A stretch of 64,000 bases of DNA from Deltaproteobacteria bacterium (lineage in GTDB: Bacteria > Desulfobacterota > Binatia > Binatales > Binataceae): contig JAJYRQ010000002.1 of the NCBI GenBank assembly GCA_021794015.1, forward strand, positions 62,001 to 126,000, given 5' to 3'. The position numbers and the translations under genes were made by a program. Within the stretch, counting starts at the first letter, position 1. Each line of letters opens with the position of its first letter. The notes below the pieces were generated by a model that was not told the DNA's origin, ran no database searches, and worked only from the letters and a program-made list of their open reading frames with translations. Positions 41,572 to 50,350 of the stretch are shown one piece after another.

Positions 41572-44289
41572 TCAACCCGCCGCACTGCCGCGAATTCGCT
41601 CCAGATCGAAGAACCGCGCGCCATCCAGACCCTGGTAGCGCTCCGGGTGACAGGTAAGGATAAGCAACTGCAATCGTTGCGCAGCCTCTTCCAGGATTCG
41701 CATCACACGGGCGAGGCGTCCCGAATCTGTCGCAACCAGCACGTCGTCCAGCACCACGAGTTGGCGCTCGCCTTTGGCGAGCACGTCGGCCAAAGCCAGA
41801 CGTGTGGCGAGATAGATCTGCTCGCGCTCACCGCCTGACATGCTTTCGAGCGACACCGATGCACCGGCAAGCCCCGGCATCATCTGCGCAGGCTCGAACG
41901 CGTCCCCTAGCTGGATACGGCCCAGCCGATTGCCGGCAATGCGCTGCAGGGTGCGCGTTGCAGCGAGTTCCACCGGAGCCGCCACCGCGGCTAACGCTGC
42001 GTTTCGAGACTGCTCCACCGTGGTCCGCAGCAGGCGGATCGCGGCCATCTGCAATTCTTCGCTGGCAATCTCGCGCTTCAGCCGAGCGACTTCCTCCTCC
42101 GCCCGAGCGAGCGCCGAGTACGGGCCCTGCGCCGAAACTTGCATCAGGCGGCCTTCTTCGCGCTTTTCCTGTTCGAGAGCCTGGGTTGCCGTACCGTCGG
42201 CGGCCTGTAGTTGCTTCTCCAACGTGGCTGCCGTGGCGCCGGGGTCTTCGCCAAACTCGGCGAGCTTGGCATCGATTTCTTCGAGACTGGTTCGCGCAGC
42301 TTCCCAGGCCAGGGCGACTCTTCTCATCTCACTCTCGCGTTCTCCCTGAGACTTGCCGTCGTCGGTCAGCTCGGCCAGCGTGGCGGCCAGCGATCGCTCG
42401 CGCCGGTCGGTCTCTTCAATGCGCACCTCGAGTGTGCCCCGTTGGCGGCCGGCAGCGTTGAGGGCGATTTGCGCGGCGTCGCGAGCCGCCTCGGCCGTGT
42501 CGAGAGCGGCGAGGAACGCGCGCTGGCTCGCCTCGGCCGCGGCTCTCAACGCTGCCGCGTCGGGAGGCGTCGCGCGCCAGTCCGGATAGTCGGCGAGCAT
42601 CCCCGAGATCACGGCCGCGAGCGTGGCGCGTTCCGTTTGGATCTGCTCGGCCGTTTCCCCGGCCAGCAGGGTGTCGAGCTGTGTTTGCGCGGCCGCGAGT
42701 CTTTTGTCCAGCTCCGTCGCCCTGTCCTGCAAAGCGTCCAGCGCTTCGCGGTCTGCGGTCCCGAATGCCTCGGTCAAAGCCTTGAGCTTCTGCGCCGCCT
42801 TCTTCCGTTCTCCGCGGATCTCATCGATCGATCCGGCCGGCCCGCGGGCTCGCAGGCGGGCGACGCCGGGCAAATCAACAACGACCTCGGGTGATCCTTT
42901 CACTTGCGCGGGTGCTCCTGCCGAGAGCGATCGCGCTCCGGGTTCTTCACCCGAGACGACGACCAGCGTGCCCGCTTTCTCGGGAACGATCTCCAGCGTG
43001 ATCAGCGCGGCTTCGAGGCGCATCCGCGCCTCGTCGCAGTCCTTCATCGCGTTGCGGATCGCGCGCAGTGTCTTCGCATCGGGAGCGACCAAGCGGCTGC
43101 GCGCCAGTTTGTGCTGCGCCAGGGTTTGCGAGGCCTGGTTGATTCGGCGCAGTCGATCATCAAGGGCGGATGCGCGGCGCAGTTCGTCGAGGTAGCGTCC
43201 CGCACGTTCGGCGGTTTGCCTGGTCGCTTCATTGGCGTCGCGTGTCTTGCGGACATCTTCGAGCGCGGTCTGCGTGCGCGCGGCTTCTATCTGGTGCTGC
43301 TCGACCTCGCGAACCCGCGACGGCAGCTCGGAACGAAGCTGGCTAAGGACGCGCCGCACGTCGCCTAGATCCTTCGCCGCGGTCTTGATCGCCTCGATTC
43401 GCTGCTCGAGTTCGCGGTGCTGAGCCTCGGCTGCCTTCAGCCGCTCCGCGCGCTGTGCCTTACTTGAGATGAGCTCCCTGTACGCTTCAGCGCGCGCCCG
43501 CGCATCGCGCAGCGACTTTGCCAGGGCGTCGGCGTCGCGTCGGGCTTGCGCGCGGCGCGCGCGCAGGTCCTCGACCCGACGGGCCGCCTCCTCGAACGCC
43601 TGCTGCTGCTCGGCCGCAGTGCGCTGCGCTTCGAGTGCGTCCTGCAAGCTCTCGCGCAGCCGCACCAATGCCGGCGCGTCCTTGCCGCGCCGGCATTGGC
43701 CGCCAGGCGTGAAAAAGCGAAGGTACGCCGTCTCGATTCGCTCCTCCAACGGCCCGCTGCCCGGGCCGGACACCTGCACGCCAAGGGCGGTCCGAATGTC
43801 GGCAACGAGATCGCCCGACAACCTGTCCAGCGCCAGGTTGCCCTGTGGCGCCCACAGGACCTGAGCCAGCCCCCAATTTTCAGGGCGCGACAAGCCGCGT
43901 CCGGGCGGATTACGCGTGAGAATCTCTCGGGTTTTTTCGTCCGCGGGCTCGCTCTCCGCCATGCGAACGAAGCTTCCATTCTCACGACGCTCCAACTCCG
44001 CCGCCGGATGGTCGCAGAAGCGTTTCGTCAATCGGTATTCCGCGCCGCCGTGCGAGAACTCTACCGTAACGGTGGGAGCCAGCTCGCGTCCCCACGGGCG
44101 CAGGTTCTCGACCTCGCGGCCGCTGACTCGATGGCCGTCGAGCAGGCCGCGCTGCAGGGCTTCAAAGAGCGTGGACTTCCCGGTGGCGTTGGGCGCGTGT
44201 AAAACGTTCAGGCGGTCCGTGAACGGACCAACCGAGACGGGGTTCGCGAAACACCTCCAGCCCTGAACGGCAATCGCGCGAAGAATCAC
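41572..44289 (-). CDS. SbcC/Rad50-like SMC-type ATPase
   Basis: A 905-residue ABC-ATPase subunit of an exonuclease complex. The N-terminal Walker A LHAPNATGKSTLFEALQRG is followed by long Ala/Glu/Arg-rich coiled coils (about 220-720). The C-terminal signature MSGGEREQIYLATRLALAD and the Walker B QLVVLDDVLVATDS close the ATPase. I see no CxxC zinc hook, which is otherwise usual in Rad50, and the protein is smaller than E. coli SbcC. GTG 44289 overlaps the SbcD-like stop by 4 nt, so it is the second gene of the pair. It may act in double-strand-break or hairpin processing. Confidence 0.85.
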   Translation of the reverse strand: MILRAIAVQGWRCFANPVSVGPFTDRLNVLHAPNATGKSTLFEALQRGLLDGHRVSGREVENLRPWGRELAPTVTVEFSHGGAEYRLTKRFCDHPAAELERRENGSFVRMAESEPADEKTREILTRNPPGRGLSRPENWGLAQVLWAPQGNLALDRLSGDLVADIRTALGVQVSGPGSGPLEERIETAYLRFFTPGGQCRRGKDAPALVRLRESLQDALEAQRTAAEQQQAFEEAARRVEDLRARRAQARRDADALAKSLRDARARAEAYRELISSKAQRAERLKAAEAQHRELEQRIEAIKTAAKDLGDVRRVLSQLRSELPSRVREVEQHQIEAARTQTALEDVRKTRDANEATRQTAERAGRYLDELRRASALDDRLRRINQASQTLAQHKLARSRLVAPDAKTLRAIRNAMKDCDEARMRLEAALITLEIVPEKAGTLVVVSGEEPGARSLSAGAPAQVKGSPEVVVDLPGVARLRARGPAGSIDEIRGERKKAAQKLKALTEAFGTADREALDALQDRATELDKRLAAAQTQLDTLLAGETAEQIQTERATLAAVISGMLADYPDWRATPPDAAALRAAAEASQRAFLAALDTAEAARDAAQIALNAAGRQRGTLEVRIEETDRRERSLAATLAELTDDGKSQGERESEMRRVALAWEAARTSLEEIDAKLAEFGEDPGATAATLEKQLQAADGTATQALEQEKREEGRLMQVSAQGPYSALARAEEEVARLKREIASEELQMAAIRLLRTTVEQSRNAALAAVAAPVELAATRTLQRIAGNRLGRIQLGDAFEPAQMMPGLAGASVSLESMSGGEREQIYLATRLALADVLAKGERQLVVLDDVLVATDSGRLARVMRILEEAAQRLQLLILTCHPERYQGLDGARFFDLERIRGSAAG

Positions 44290-45413
44290 GCGCCACCCTC
44301 CGACGCCAGCGCATACAAATCCAACAATGCCCGGCACGCGACTTCAGGCGACGCGCCTTCCGGACGCGGGCCGGCGCACGCCGGGTCCGCCAGCTCACGC
44401 AGCCTGGTTGCGGCCGAGCGCAGCGCGCCTGCCGGCAGGCCGGCGATCCAGCTATCATCGCTCGGCGACGGCCGCAGGCGCGTCGCGTCGATACGCCCGA
44501 AAAGGAAGCGTGACGCGAGAATCTGCTCGAGGCGCGCCAGTTCGTCGCGATCTTGCGCGCACAGCAAACCCGCCACGCGCAGGTCCAGCAGCGTGGCGCC
44601 CGGATTTTCGAGCGCTTCGATGCGTTGGCGCAGACGCGCGAGCTCGCCCGGCTCGCGCACCTCCTCCTCGATCACCGGCCACGCAAGTCCACCCGTTCGA
44701 ACCGCAGTGACGGCCGGTGATGCGCCGGGTCCGGCGATCTCCACAATCAGCACGTTCCCGCTGTCCCGTTCGCCAAACTTGGTAGTCTCGTGCGTGCCGG
44801 CGTAGGCCATGCGAAGCGTCCCGTCGGCCGCCGGGTAGGTTGCCGTCGAGTGCCAATGGCCGATGGCGAGGTAGTCCAGCCCGGCACGCACCGCTGCGTC
44901 ACGAGGGACCGGATAGTCGGGCTCCTCCTGATACACCCCTTCGACCGTCCCGTGCGCCAGTCCTACGCGAATCCCGCGCGAGGCGGCTGCCGCAATCCAC
45001 GCCGTCGGATCCTTGCCCGAGTGCCGCTCGCGCGCCGGACACGGGAAAAGCGTTCCGCCCGACACTTCGGTCGGTGTCGCTTCCCGCAGCACGCATACGT
45101 TGTCGCTCGACCGCCACGCCGGATGCTCCCACACCGATCCGGGCATGAACGGATCATGATTTCCGGGGATCACATAAACCGGCCCGCCGAAGCCCCCCAG
45201 GATGTCCGCCACCTTCTGCACCAGCACGCGGTCGACGCCGTTGTCCTCGAACGTGTCCCCGCATACAACGAGGAACTCCGCCCCCTCCCTGCGCGCCGCC
45301 TCGATGACTCGCCGCGCCGCGCTCAGCCTCTCCTCGCGCACCCGCGTTCCCGCCGCGCCCACGTGCGCGGCGCGCATGCCGATCTGCCAATCCCCAGTGT
45401 GGAGGAACTTCAT
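44286..45413 (-). CDS. SbcD/Mre11-like metallophosphoesterase
   Basis: A 375-residue nuclease partner. Metal-binding motifs are FLHTGDWQIG (the second His of the usual DxH is Gln), VVCGDTFEDNGVDR, IPGNHDPFMPGS, LAHGTVEG and GHWHSTATY. Gln in place of His occurs in a subgroup of these phosphoesterases and may alter metal use. The C-terminal half (from about 230) would be the capping and partner-binding domain. The ATG overlaps the stop of a 63-codon ORF upstream by 4 nt, and the stop overlaps the SbcC-like gene, giving a three-gene coupled unit. Confidence 0.87.
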   Translation of the reverse strand: MKFLHTGDWQIGMRAAHVGAAGTRVREERLSAARRVIEAARREGAEFLVVCGDTFEDNGVDRVLVQKVADILGGFGGPVYVIPGNHDPFMPGSVWEHPAWRSSDNVCVLREATPTEVSGGTLFPCPARERHSGKDPTAWIAAAASRGIRVGLAHGTVEGVYQEEPDYPVPRDAAVRAGLDYLAIGHWHSTATYPAADGTLRMAYAGTHETTKFGERDSGNVLIVEIAGPGASPAVTAVRTGGLAWPVIEEEVREPGELARLRQRIEALENPGATLLDLRVAGLLCAQDRDELARLEQILASRFLFGRIDATRLRPSPSDDSWIAGLPAGALRSAATRLRELADPACAGPRPEGASPEVACRALLDLYALASEGGA

Positions 45414-45601
45414 GTGCCGGCCCCCAAACCCGATAGGACCATGATTTCGGTGAGCCCCAACTCTTGCTCTCGCTTCACAGCTTCTCTACTGCAGTTCGGA
45501 CGGCCTCGGCGTCGCGCTATATCCCTTCTTCCAATTATTTTGCGGTCGATGCCGGAGAAACGGTCAAGACACTTGCCAGCCTCCTTAGCCGGAATTCGCA
45601 T
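45410..45601 (-). CDS. Small basic ORF upstream of the SbcD-like gene
   Basis: A 63-residue ORF with ATG 45601 preceded by GGGGAG, so the ribosome site is plausible. It has Lys/Arg-rich stretches (IIGRRDIARRRGRPNCSREA) and no family I recognise. Its stop overlaps the SbcD-like ATG (ATGA), which argues for translation and coupling. It could also be the remaining end of a decayed gene. Confidence 0.4.
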   Translation of the reverse strand: MRIPAKEAGKCLDRFSGIDRKIIGRRDIARRRGRPNCSREAVKREQELGLTEIMVLSGLGAGT

Positions 45602-45621
45602 CGGCTCTCCCCATCAGCGCA

Positions 45622-45651
45622 TCTATAGGACAAGTCTGTCCCGTAGGGCAA
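45622..45651 (-). promoter_or_regulatory. Candidate promoter of the SbcD-SbcC-like operon
   Basis: Read on the minus strand: TTGCCC (45651-45646), an 18-nt spacer, then TATAGA (45627-45622). Transcription would start near 45615, 14 nt before the small ORF at 45601. A palindrome occupies most of the spacer. Confidence 0.5.
45628..45641. promoter_or_regulatory. Palindrome in the spacer of the SbcD-SbcC-like promoter
   Basis: GGACA, AGTC, TGTCC: an inverted repeat of 5-bp arms with a 4-nt centre, directly adjacent to the -10 hexamer. This position would suit a repressor; a DNA-damage regulator such as LexA is a guess from the operon's role. Confidence 0.4.
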
Positions 45652-45840
45652 GTTTGGGAAGCTTTGGTCGTCGCCGAGGTTTCGGCCGCCCGGGCAAGCG
45701 GTCAGTTCTATCGTTGCGGCGGGCAGCGAGGATATCCACGATGCCGAGCGCCTTTCCCAGGACCCGGGCCTTCCGGCTCATCGGCTCCAGCAAAGTCCTG
45801 GAGCGCGGCGCGGCCCTTCGAGAGGCCCTCAGGCCAGGCT

Positions 45841-46195
45841 TTGACCTCGCGCTTGCAGTCGTTCGAGGCTGAACTGCTGGCGCAGGAGGAAAACCTCGCC
45901 GGTCTCGCCACGCTCAATCGGGAGCTGGTCGCCGAGGGGGAAGCCAGCGCTCCTCGCCGGCGGGTGGTGGCGAAGGCGCCGCCCTGAGCGGAGCCGAAGG
46001 GTCGAGTTCCACTGCGGGGAGTTGTTCCCGCGCCTTGGGTTCATCGTCACCAATCTTACCGCTTCAAACCGGGCAGTGGTGCGCTTCTACAACCAGCGCG
46101 GCATGGCGGAGCAGTGGATCAGAGGGATCAAGCAGGCGGCGGCATCTTTGGCGTCTTTCCTGCCATCGCTTCCGCGCCTCGGAAATTCCGTCTCA
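45841..46195 (+). pseudogene. Decayed IS1380-family transposase
   Basis: Two pieces resembling IS1380-family transposases. The first (45841-45970) reads SRLQSFEAELLAQEENLAGL and continues to NREL and RRRVVAKA, matching the N-terminal part. After a short repeat (45982-46005) the second reads VEFHCGELFPRLGFIVTNL and VVRFYNQRGMAEQWIRGIK, the C-terminal part, then shifts frame to LSCHRFRASEI (about 46158-46190). The central catalytic part, more than half of the protein, is missing. It is not functional. Confidence 0.75.
45982..46005. repeat. Short dispersed repeat at the IS1380 junction
   Basis: CCCTGAGCGGAGCCGAAGGG followed by TCGA, a type common as short dispersed repeats. Its reverse complement resembles the tail of the 6293-6337 unit (TTCGACTCCGC and GCTCCGCTCAGG). 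It sits exactly where the two transposase pieces join. Confidence 0.5.
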
Positions 46196-46199
46196 GCAC

Positions 46200-46636
46200 A
46201 ACAGCCGAGGCAGCGTGACCCCGAGACCCCTCGCGCGGCAGCCTCGCGCGGGGTTGACAACAGAAGCGATGCGCGCTTAGACACCACGCTTTCGGCTGTT
46301 CGGCAGTTAGACGGCCCCTTGAAAAACATGGAAAACGCATGTAAATTATCCATGGTGGAGCGATGGCTACGAGGTGTCCAGAATGGCTGAACTGGTCGAT
46401 CCGCGATCGGGCGGTTCCGAATTCGACGGGATCGAGTCGGATGACCCGCGTTCGGGTCCGGGGGCTCGGCGGCGTTCGGAGACCAGGAAGAAACAGGAGA
46501 ATCCGGGCAAGGGCAGCCAGGTCGACGCACGCAAAGAGTACGGCGAATTTGACGGGATCCGCTCGAGCGGTTGATTTGGCTGGCGGTCGGCGCGCGTGCA
46601 GCCTGAAGGCACCGCCAGGCCGATGAGGAAGTCATC
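46200..46636. other. Region between the transposase relic and the RHH gene
   Basis: No gene with a family match. A 66-codon ORF at 46374 is Ser/Gly/Arg rich with a repeated EFDGI motif, which I take as non-coding. It has lower GC than the surroundings at 46300-46360. It probably belongs to mobile-element debris. Confidence 0.4.
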
Positions 46637-46924
46637 ATGAGGAAAGTACAATTTGAATTCACCGACGAAACTTACGCGGCGATAAACAGTCTCGCAGATG
46701 TTACCGGCGCGCGGTCCATGTCGGCCGTTATCAGAGACGCCCTGAAAGTCTATGCATGGCTGATCGACGAGCAACGCGCCGGGCGCAAGATCCTGTCGCA
46801 AGATCCGAAGACTCAGGACAGGAAAGAGTTGGTGCCGCTGACGGTTTCGCACCAAGCTGTCGAAGAGGAACCGGCCTTAGCTGCGGTGCCGGCGGCGGCG
46901 CAGAAGTGGGATGTCCCGGGATAG
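46637..46924 (+). CDS. Ribbon-helix-helix DNA-binding protein
   Basis: A 95-residue protein with an N-terminal RHH fold: the strand RKVQFEFTDETYAAINSLAD, then the helices TGARSMSAVIRDALKVYAWL. Such proteins bind DNA as dimers and are common as antitoxins or autoregulators. The last 45 residues are variable and Ala/Glu-rich. GAGGAA six nt upstream supports ATG 46637. It is followed 10 nt later by a small membrane protein, suggesting a two-gene unit. Confidence 0.75.
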   Translation: MRKVQFEFTDETYAAINSLADVTGARSMSAVIRDALKVYAWLIDEQRAGRKILSQDPKTQDRKELVPLTVSHQAVEEEPALAAVPAAAQKWDVPG

Positions 46925-46933
46925 CAGGACAGC

Positions 46934-47260
46934 GTGGCCCGCAGCGAAGAGCCCTTGCCTGAGAAGATAGACCCCAGAGGCGTAGCCCCGAAGGCTCCGC
47001 AAGCTTTCGCGGCGAAGGACTTCGCGGGTATCGAGGAGTCGCAAGAGGATGCGCGCCAATGGGCGCAGAAATTCCTCTTCTGGCTGATCGCGGCATGCCT
47101 CGGATATCTGATGCTGTTCGATGCTGCGCTGCTTCTCCCTTTCGTCCACCTGGACGCCAGAGTGGTGATCACGATCAATGGCGCCTTCGCGGGTGGTTCA
47201 GGCCTACTGGCCGTAATTGCCAGTTACATTCTGGCGCCTTACAAGAGACCGCGCGCATGA
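46934..47260 (+). CDS. Small two-helix membrane protein
   Basis: A 108-residue protein. After an acidic N-terminal 40 residues there are two hydrophobic segments: FWLIAACLGYLMLFDAALLL (about 47-68) and a second near 77-98 (INGAFAGGSGLLAVIASYIL). No family is recognised. The GTG start is preceded by AGGAC. It is 10 nt downstream of the RHH gene, so the RHH protein may regulate it. Functions such as toxin or channel are conjecture. Confidence 0.55.
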   Translation: MARSEEPLPEKIDPRGVAPKAPQAFAAKDFAGIEESQEDARQWAQKFLFWLIAACLGYLMLFDAALLLPFVHLDARVVITINGAFAGGSGLLAVIASYILAPYKRPRA

Positions 47261-47589
47261 TGTTATAAGTGAGGGCCGACCCCAGAGCTGAGGACGTAGG
47301 TGTCTCCGCCATACGATATGCGGCCCTCAATGGTCGTGTGCGGCGCTACTGACACTTGCAGAATACAGTTACACAGGCTGGACCCGCTCGGGCGCACCGC
47401 TGTCATTCCCGCGCGCGGCCGCTGCGCGCAGGCGCGACCTTGTATGTTGCCGGAGAGTTCGCCAAGGGATTTGAACAATGGGCGCGCCAAGCGGCTGCGG
47501 CGCCCGCCGGCCGGGGCGCCGGCAGGCAGGCCGCAATCTCACGCCAACGAATCCGGCAAGAACGGAACCGGTGCTGCGAAACGCAGCGC
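47261..47589. other. Intergenic region carrying repeat copy 2
   Basis: No gene. Most of the first half is the 74-bp repeat (47346-47419) and its flanks. The right half is GC-rich without an identifiable signal. Confidence 0.6.
47346..47419. repeat. Dispersed 74-bp repeat, copy 2
   Basis: It aligns without gaps to 6074-6147, with six mismatches over 74 bp. Both copies are next to decayed or accessory genes. The matching part ends in a GC-rich ATTCCCGCGCGCGGC run, suggestive of a small mobile element end. Confidence 0.85.
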
Positions 47590-48633
47590 TCAGTCGATCT
47601 GGCTGCCGCGCATTAGTTCAAGTATGTCGTAGCCGGTGATGGCGCGGCTTTTTTCCGCCCAGGCTTTCAGTTCGGCTGGCTCGGCCAACTCGGCCTGGAC
47701 GCCTTTGGCCAGGTCGACCAGGGCTATCTTGACCGTTGCTTCGTCGATCATCTCGCCGGAGTCGGGGTCGAACATCGAGCCGCCGCCCTTGGCGTGGTAA
47801 AGGGCCAGGATGCGGCGCGCTTGTTCGACCTGCTCGGCGCTGGGAGTGTAGCAGGCATTAGCGATTTCCGCCTGCTGCGGGTGAATCACCCAGGTGCCGT
47901 CCATGCCCAGCGCCGCGGCGCCGAGGTTTTTGTCGCGCAGTCCGCGCCTGACGGCTTCGACCTTTTCGGGCGGGTCGCCGGTGCGCCAGAGCCTCAGGTA
48001 GACGTTGTCGATGGCGTGAAGGCCGGCGGCCTTGGCGGCGACCACGGTTTTTTGCTTGGCGTAGTGGAAGTTGCGATTCTGGTCGTCGACGATCTCGCGC
48101 ACGCCGATGGTGGCCGCGAAATCGGCGATGCCGAAGATGAGGCCGCACATCCGGTCGGAGGCGGTGGCGATCGCGTGGGCCTGGAGCAGGGCCTGCGGAG
48201 TCTCGATCAGCGATTCGATCTGCAAGCGATACCGCCAGCCCGCGCGCGGCTCGATCTCATCGAGCAGCCGGGCCGCCTCGCGGACGTCTTCCGGGCCTCG
48301 CGTCTTGGGCAGAATGACGCCGTGAAAGCGATTGGGAGCGCCGAGCACCACGGCTTCCAGATCGCCGCGGAAAAAAGGCGAACGCAGATTGTTCGGCCGC
48401 ACCGTCACCACTTTGCGGCCGAAATCCAGGGTATTGAGCGCTTGCACCATTACCAGTCGGCTTTTCTCGCCCTTGAACTCGTAAGGGCAGGCATCCTCGA
48501 GGTCCGCCATCACGTGGTCGACCGGCGCCTTAAGCGGGTCGGCGGCGGTCTGGTGCAGCTTCATGCTGTGACCGGGGTAGGTGAGTTCGGTGCGCGGAAT
48601 CACCAACCTGGCGCCACCGTCGAGAATGAACAT
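47590..48633 (-). CDS. HpcH/HpaI aldolase (citrate lyase beta, CitE-like) family lyase
   Basis: A 347-residue TIM-barrel lyase acting on malyl-CoA or citryl-CoA type substrates. VDHVMADLEDACPYEFKGEK near residue 40 contains the early metal-site acidic pair. A later acidic region, LIFGIADFAATIG, is a second part of the site. RLQIESLIETPQAL holds the Glu used for Mg2+. The substrate is not predictable between malyl-CoA, methylmalyl-CoA and citramalyl-CoA. It is a lone minus-strand gene, 351 bp upstream of the LLM gene's 3' end. Confidence 0.88.
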   Translation of the reverse strand: MFILDGGARLVIPRTELTYPGHSMKLHQTAADPLKAPVDHVMADLEDACPYEFKGEKSRLVMVQALNTLDFGRKVVTVRPNNLRSPFFRGDLEAVVLGAPNRFHGVILPKTRGPEDVREAARLLDEIEPRAGWRYRLQIESLIETPQALLQAHAIATASDRMCGLIFGIADFAATIGVREIVDDQNRNFHYAKQKTVVAAKAAGLHAIDNVYLRLWRTGDPPEKVEAVRRGLRDKNLGAAALGMDGTWVIHPQQAEIANACYTPSAEQVEQARRILALYHAKGGGSMFDPDSGEMIDEATVKIALVDLAKGVQAELAEPAELKAWAEKSRAITGYDILELMRGSQID

Positions 48634-48984
48634 AACTGCCTCCCTAAGCGTGTAGAATTCGCCCCATGTAGCTTCGGGCGCGGCCCTTGGTGAACACGAC
48701 CGCCCGGATGCTCGCGCGCTATCCTAGCGCGGCTGAGCCTTGTAGGCCACTGCTGGCCGCGCCAAGTAGCGGCGCCGGCCGGCGCCGCGCGGGGCGCCTT
48801 GTGCAAGATTCAACGGCGCGATCCCGGGTTCGGGCGCGCCAGCGCGATGCGCTCCACGCCGGTGCCGCGCGCTTCGCTGTTCTTTTCCGCGCCGCGTGCT
48901 GCTGAACCTAACGCCGCCTCGGTAGGTTCTCGCACTCGGGCGCGCGCCGTCTGCACTCCCGGCTCTTGCGGCGCGCCCTGTTCC
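48634..48984. other. Intergenic region between the CitE-like and LLM genes
   Basis: A 351-bp region on the minus strand between two genes. No gene, hairpin with T-tail, or promoter of note was seen. Confidence 0.5.
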
Positions 48985-50070
48985 CTAAACTCGGCGCAGG
49001 CGCGGTATCACCTGCCGGGCGAAAAGCTGCATGCTGTTGCGAAGCTGGGCCGGGCTCAGTCCCGGCAAGGCCAGCTCCAGCACCAGGTGGGTCAGCCGCT
49101 CGCGCGCGAAATAGGGCTCCAGGATGCCGACGATGTCGTCGGGAGAGCCGACCAGGGGCGCGTCGGGCGAAAGGTCACCCTCGCTTAGACGGCGCAGCTC
49201 GGCCGGGGACGGCACCTTGCGGAAATTCTCGTCGCCCGGGACATCGTTGGCGTCCGCCAGCCATTGGCCGAAGCTTTGCGCCATGTAATGCAGCGGGCGC
49301 TCCGCCTCGTCCCACGCCTTGGCGCGCGTCTCGGCGACATGCCCGTAGCGGACCTGCGAGATGCAGAAGTCGCCGGTGGCGCGTCCGGCAGCAGCCAGCG
49401 CCTGCCGGTAGACCTCGGACTGCCGCGTGTCGCCATAAACGCCGAGGTTGCCCGACCCCAGCAGGTTAAGACCGGCGCGCGCAACGTGCTCGGTCGCCTG
49501 GCGGCTGCGCGCCGCAAGCCACAGGCGCGGATGCGGCTGCTGGACCGGCCGGGGGTAAAGCGTCGCCTCCTTGATCTGGTGAAACCGCCCTGCATAAGTG
49601 ACATCCTCTTCGACGAAAAGCCGGCGGATAATTTCCACCCCTTCGTGCAGGCGCGCGCTGCGTTCGCGGCGCGAAACCGCGTAGCCGACGAACTCCTGCG
49701 GGCGGTAGCCCTGGCCCAGACCCAGGTCGAGCCGACCGTTGGAGAGCACGTCTACCGTGGCCGCGGCCTCCGCCACCCGAAGCGGGTGGTGCAGCGGCAT
49801 CAGCACCACGTGCGTGCCGATTCGAATCCGGCTGGTACGCGCCGCCAGGGCGCCCGCCAACCCCAGAACGTCGGGCGAGTAGCCGTCGGGTACGAAATGG
49901 TGCTCGGTAAACCAGAAAGTGTCGTAGCCCATCGCTTCGGCCTCGACCGCAAGCTCAAGGTGCGTGCGGTAGAGTTCCGAAAACGGCAATTCGCATCCCG
50001 GTCCGTTACGGAAAGGGTCCATCAGTCCGAAGTTCACCTTGCCTGGCCCTCCTTGTTCAGGGTCTGTCAT
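48985..50070 (-). CDS. LLM-class flavin-dependent monooxygenase
   Basis: A 361-residue luciferase-like protein. The core has YDTFWFTEHHFVPDGYSPDV near residue 49, SRIRIGTHVVLMPLHHPLRV and VDVLSNGRLDLGLGQGYRP. This profile fits the alkanal or sulfonate monooxygenase-like branch with FMN or F420, rather than the shorter type at 21093. The substrate is unknown. The stretch GDENFRKVPSPAELRRLSEG belongs to a loop near residue 277. ATG 50070 is used; it is a lone gene. Confidence 0.87.
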   Translation of the reverse strand: MTDPEQGGPGKVNFGLMDPFRNGPGCELPFSELYRTHLELAVEAEAMGYDTFWFTEHHFVPDGYSPDVLGLAGALAARTSRIRIGTHVVLMPLHHPLRVAEAAATVDVLSNGRLDLGLGQGYRPQEFVGYAVSRRERSARLHEGVEIIRRLFVEEDVTYAGRFHQIKEATLYPRPVQQPHPRLWLAARSRQATEHVARAGLNLLGSGNLGVYGDTRQSEVYRQALAAAGRATGDFCISQVRYGHVAETRAKAWDEAERPLHYMAQSFGQWLADANDVPGDENFRKVPSPAELRRLSEGDLSPDAPLVGSPDDIVGILEPYFARERLTHLVLELALPGLSPAQLRNSMQLFARQVIPRLRRV

Positions 50071-50350
50071 CCGGGCGATGCTCGGCGGCTGGCGCGTTAG
50101 GCGCCTCTGCCGGGTCCGCCTCTTGCTTGCATCCGGCGCGTGCGGGCCGACCTACCTCCTCACCGGCGCCTGCGGCGCGACCGTTGCCCGGAGAAGGAGA
50201 GGCAAGGAAAGAGCGGCGCCCCGGCGCGCGAAGCGGCGCTCCGGCAGCGCTTTCGGCCCGACCGTGGGTCGGCGTTACGCTAGCAGAGCCGGGGCGGGCG
50301 GTGAAGAGGCCGGGGCGCGGCGGCAAAACGCCGCGCGTTTTTCGCCGGCC

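Noticed and set aside
46374..46574. A 66-codon plus-strand ORF with repeated EFDGI
   Set aside because: Low-complexity product, no ribosome site and no family; treated as debris between the transposase relic and the RHH gene.
49824..49840. A tRNA T-loop-like sequence (GATTCGAATCC)
   Set aside because: It is inside the LLM gene, which is certain, and no acceptor stem or anticodon arm fits around it. A similar one at 21862 is also coding.
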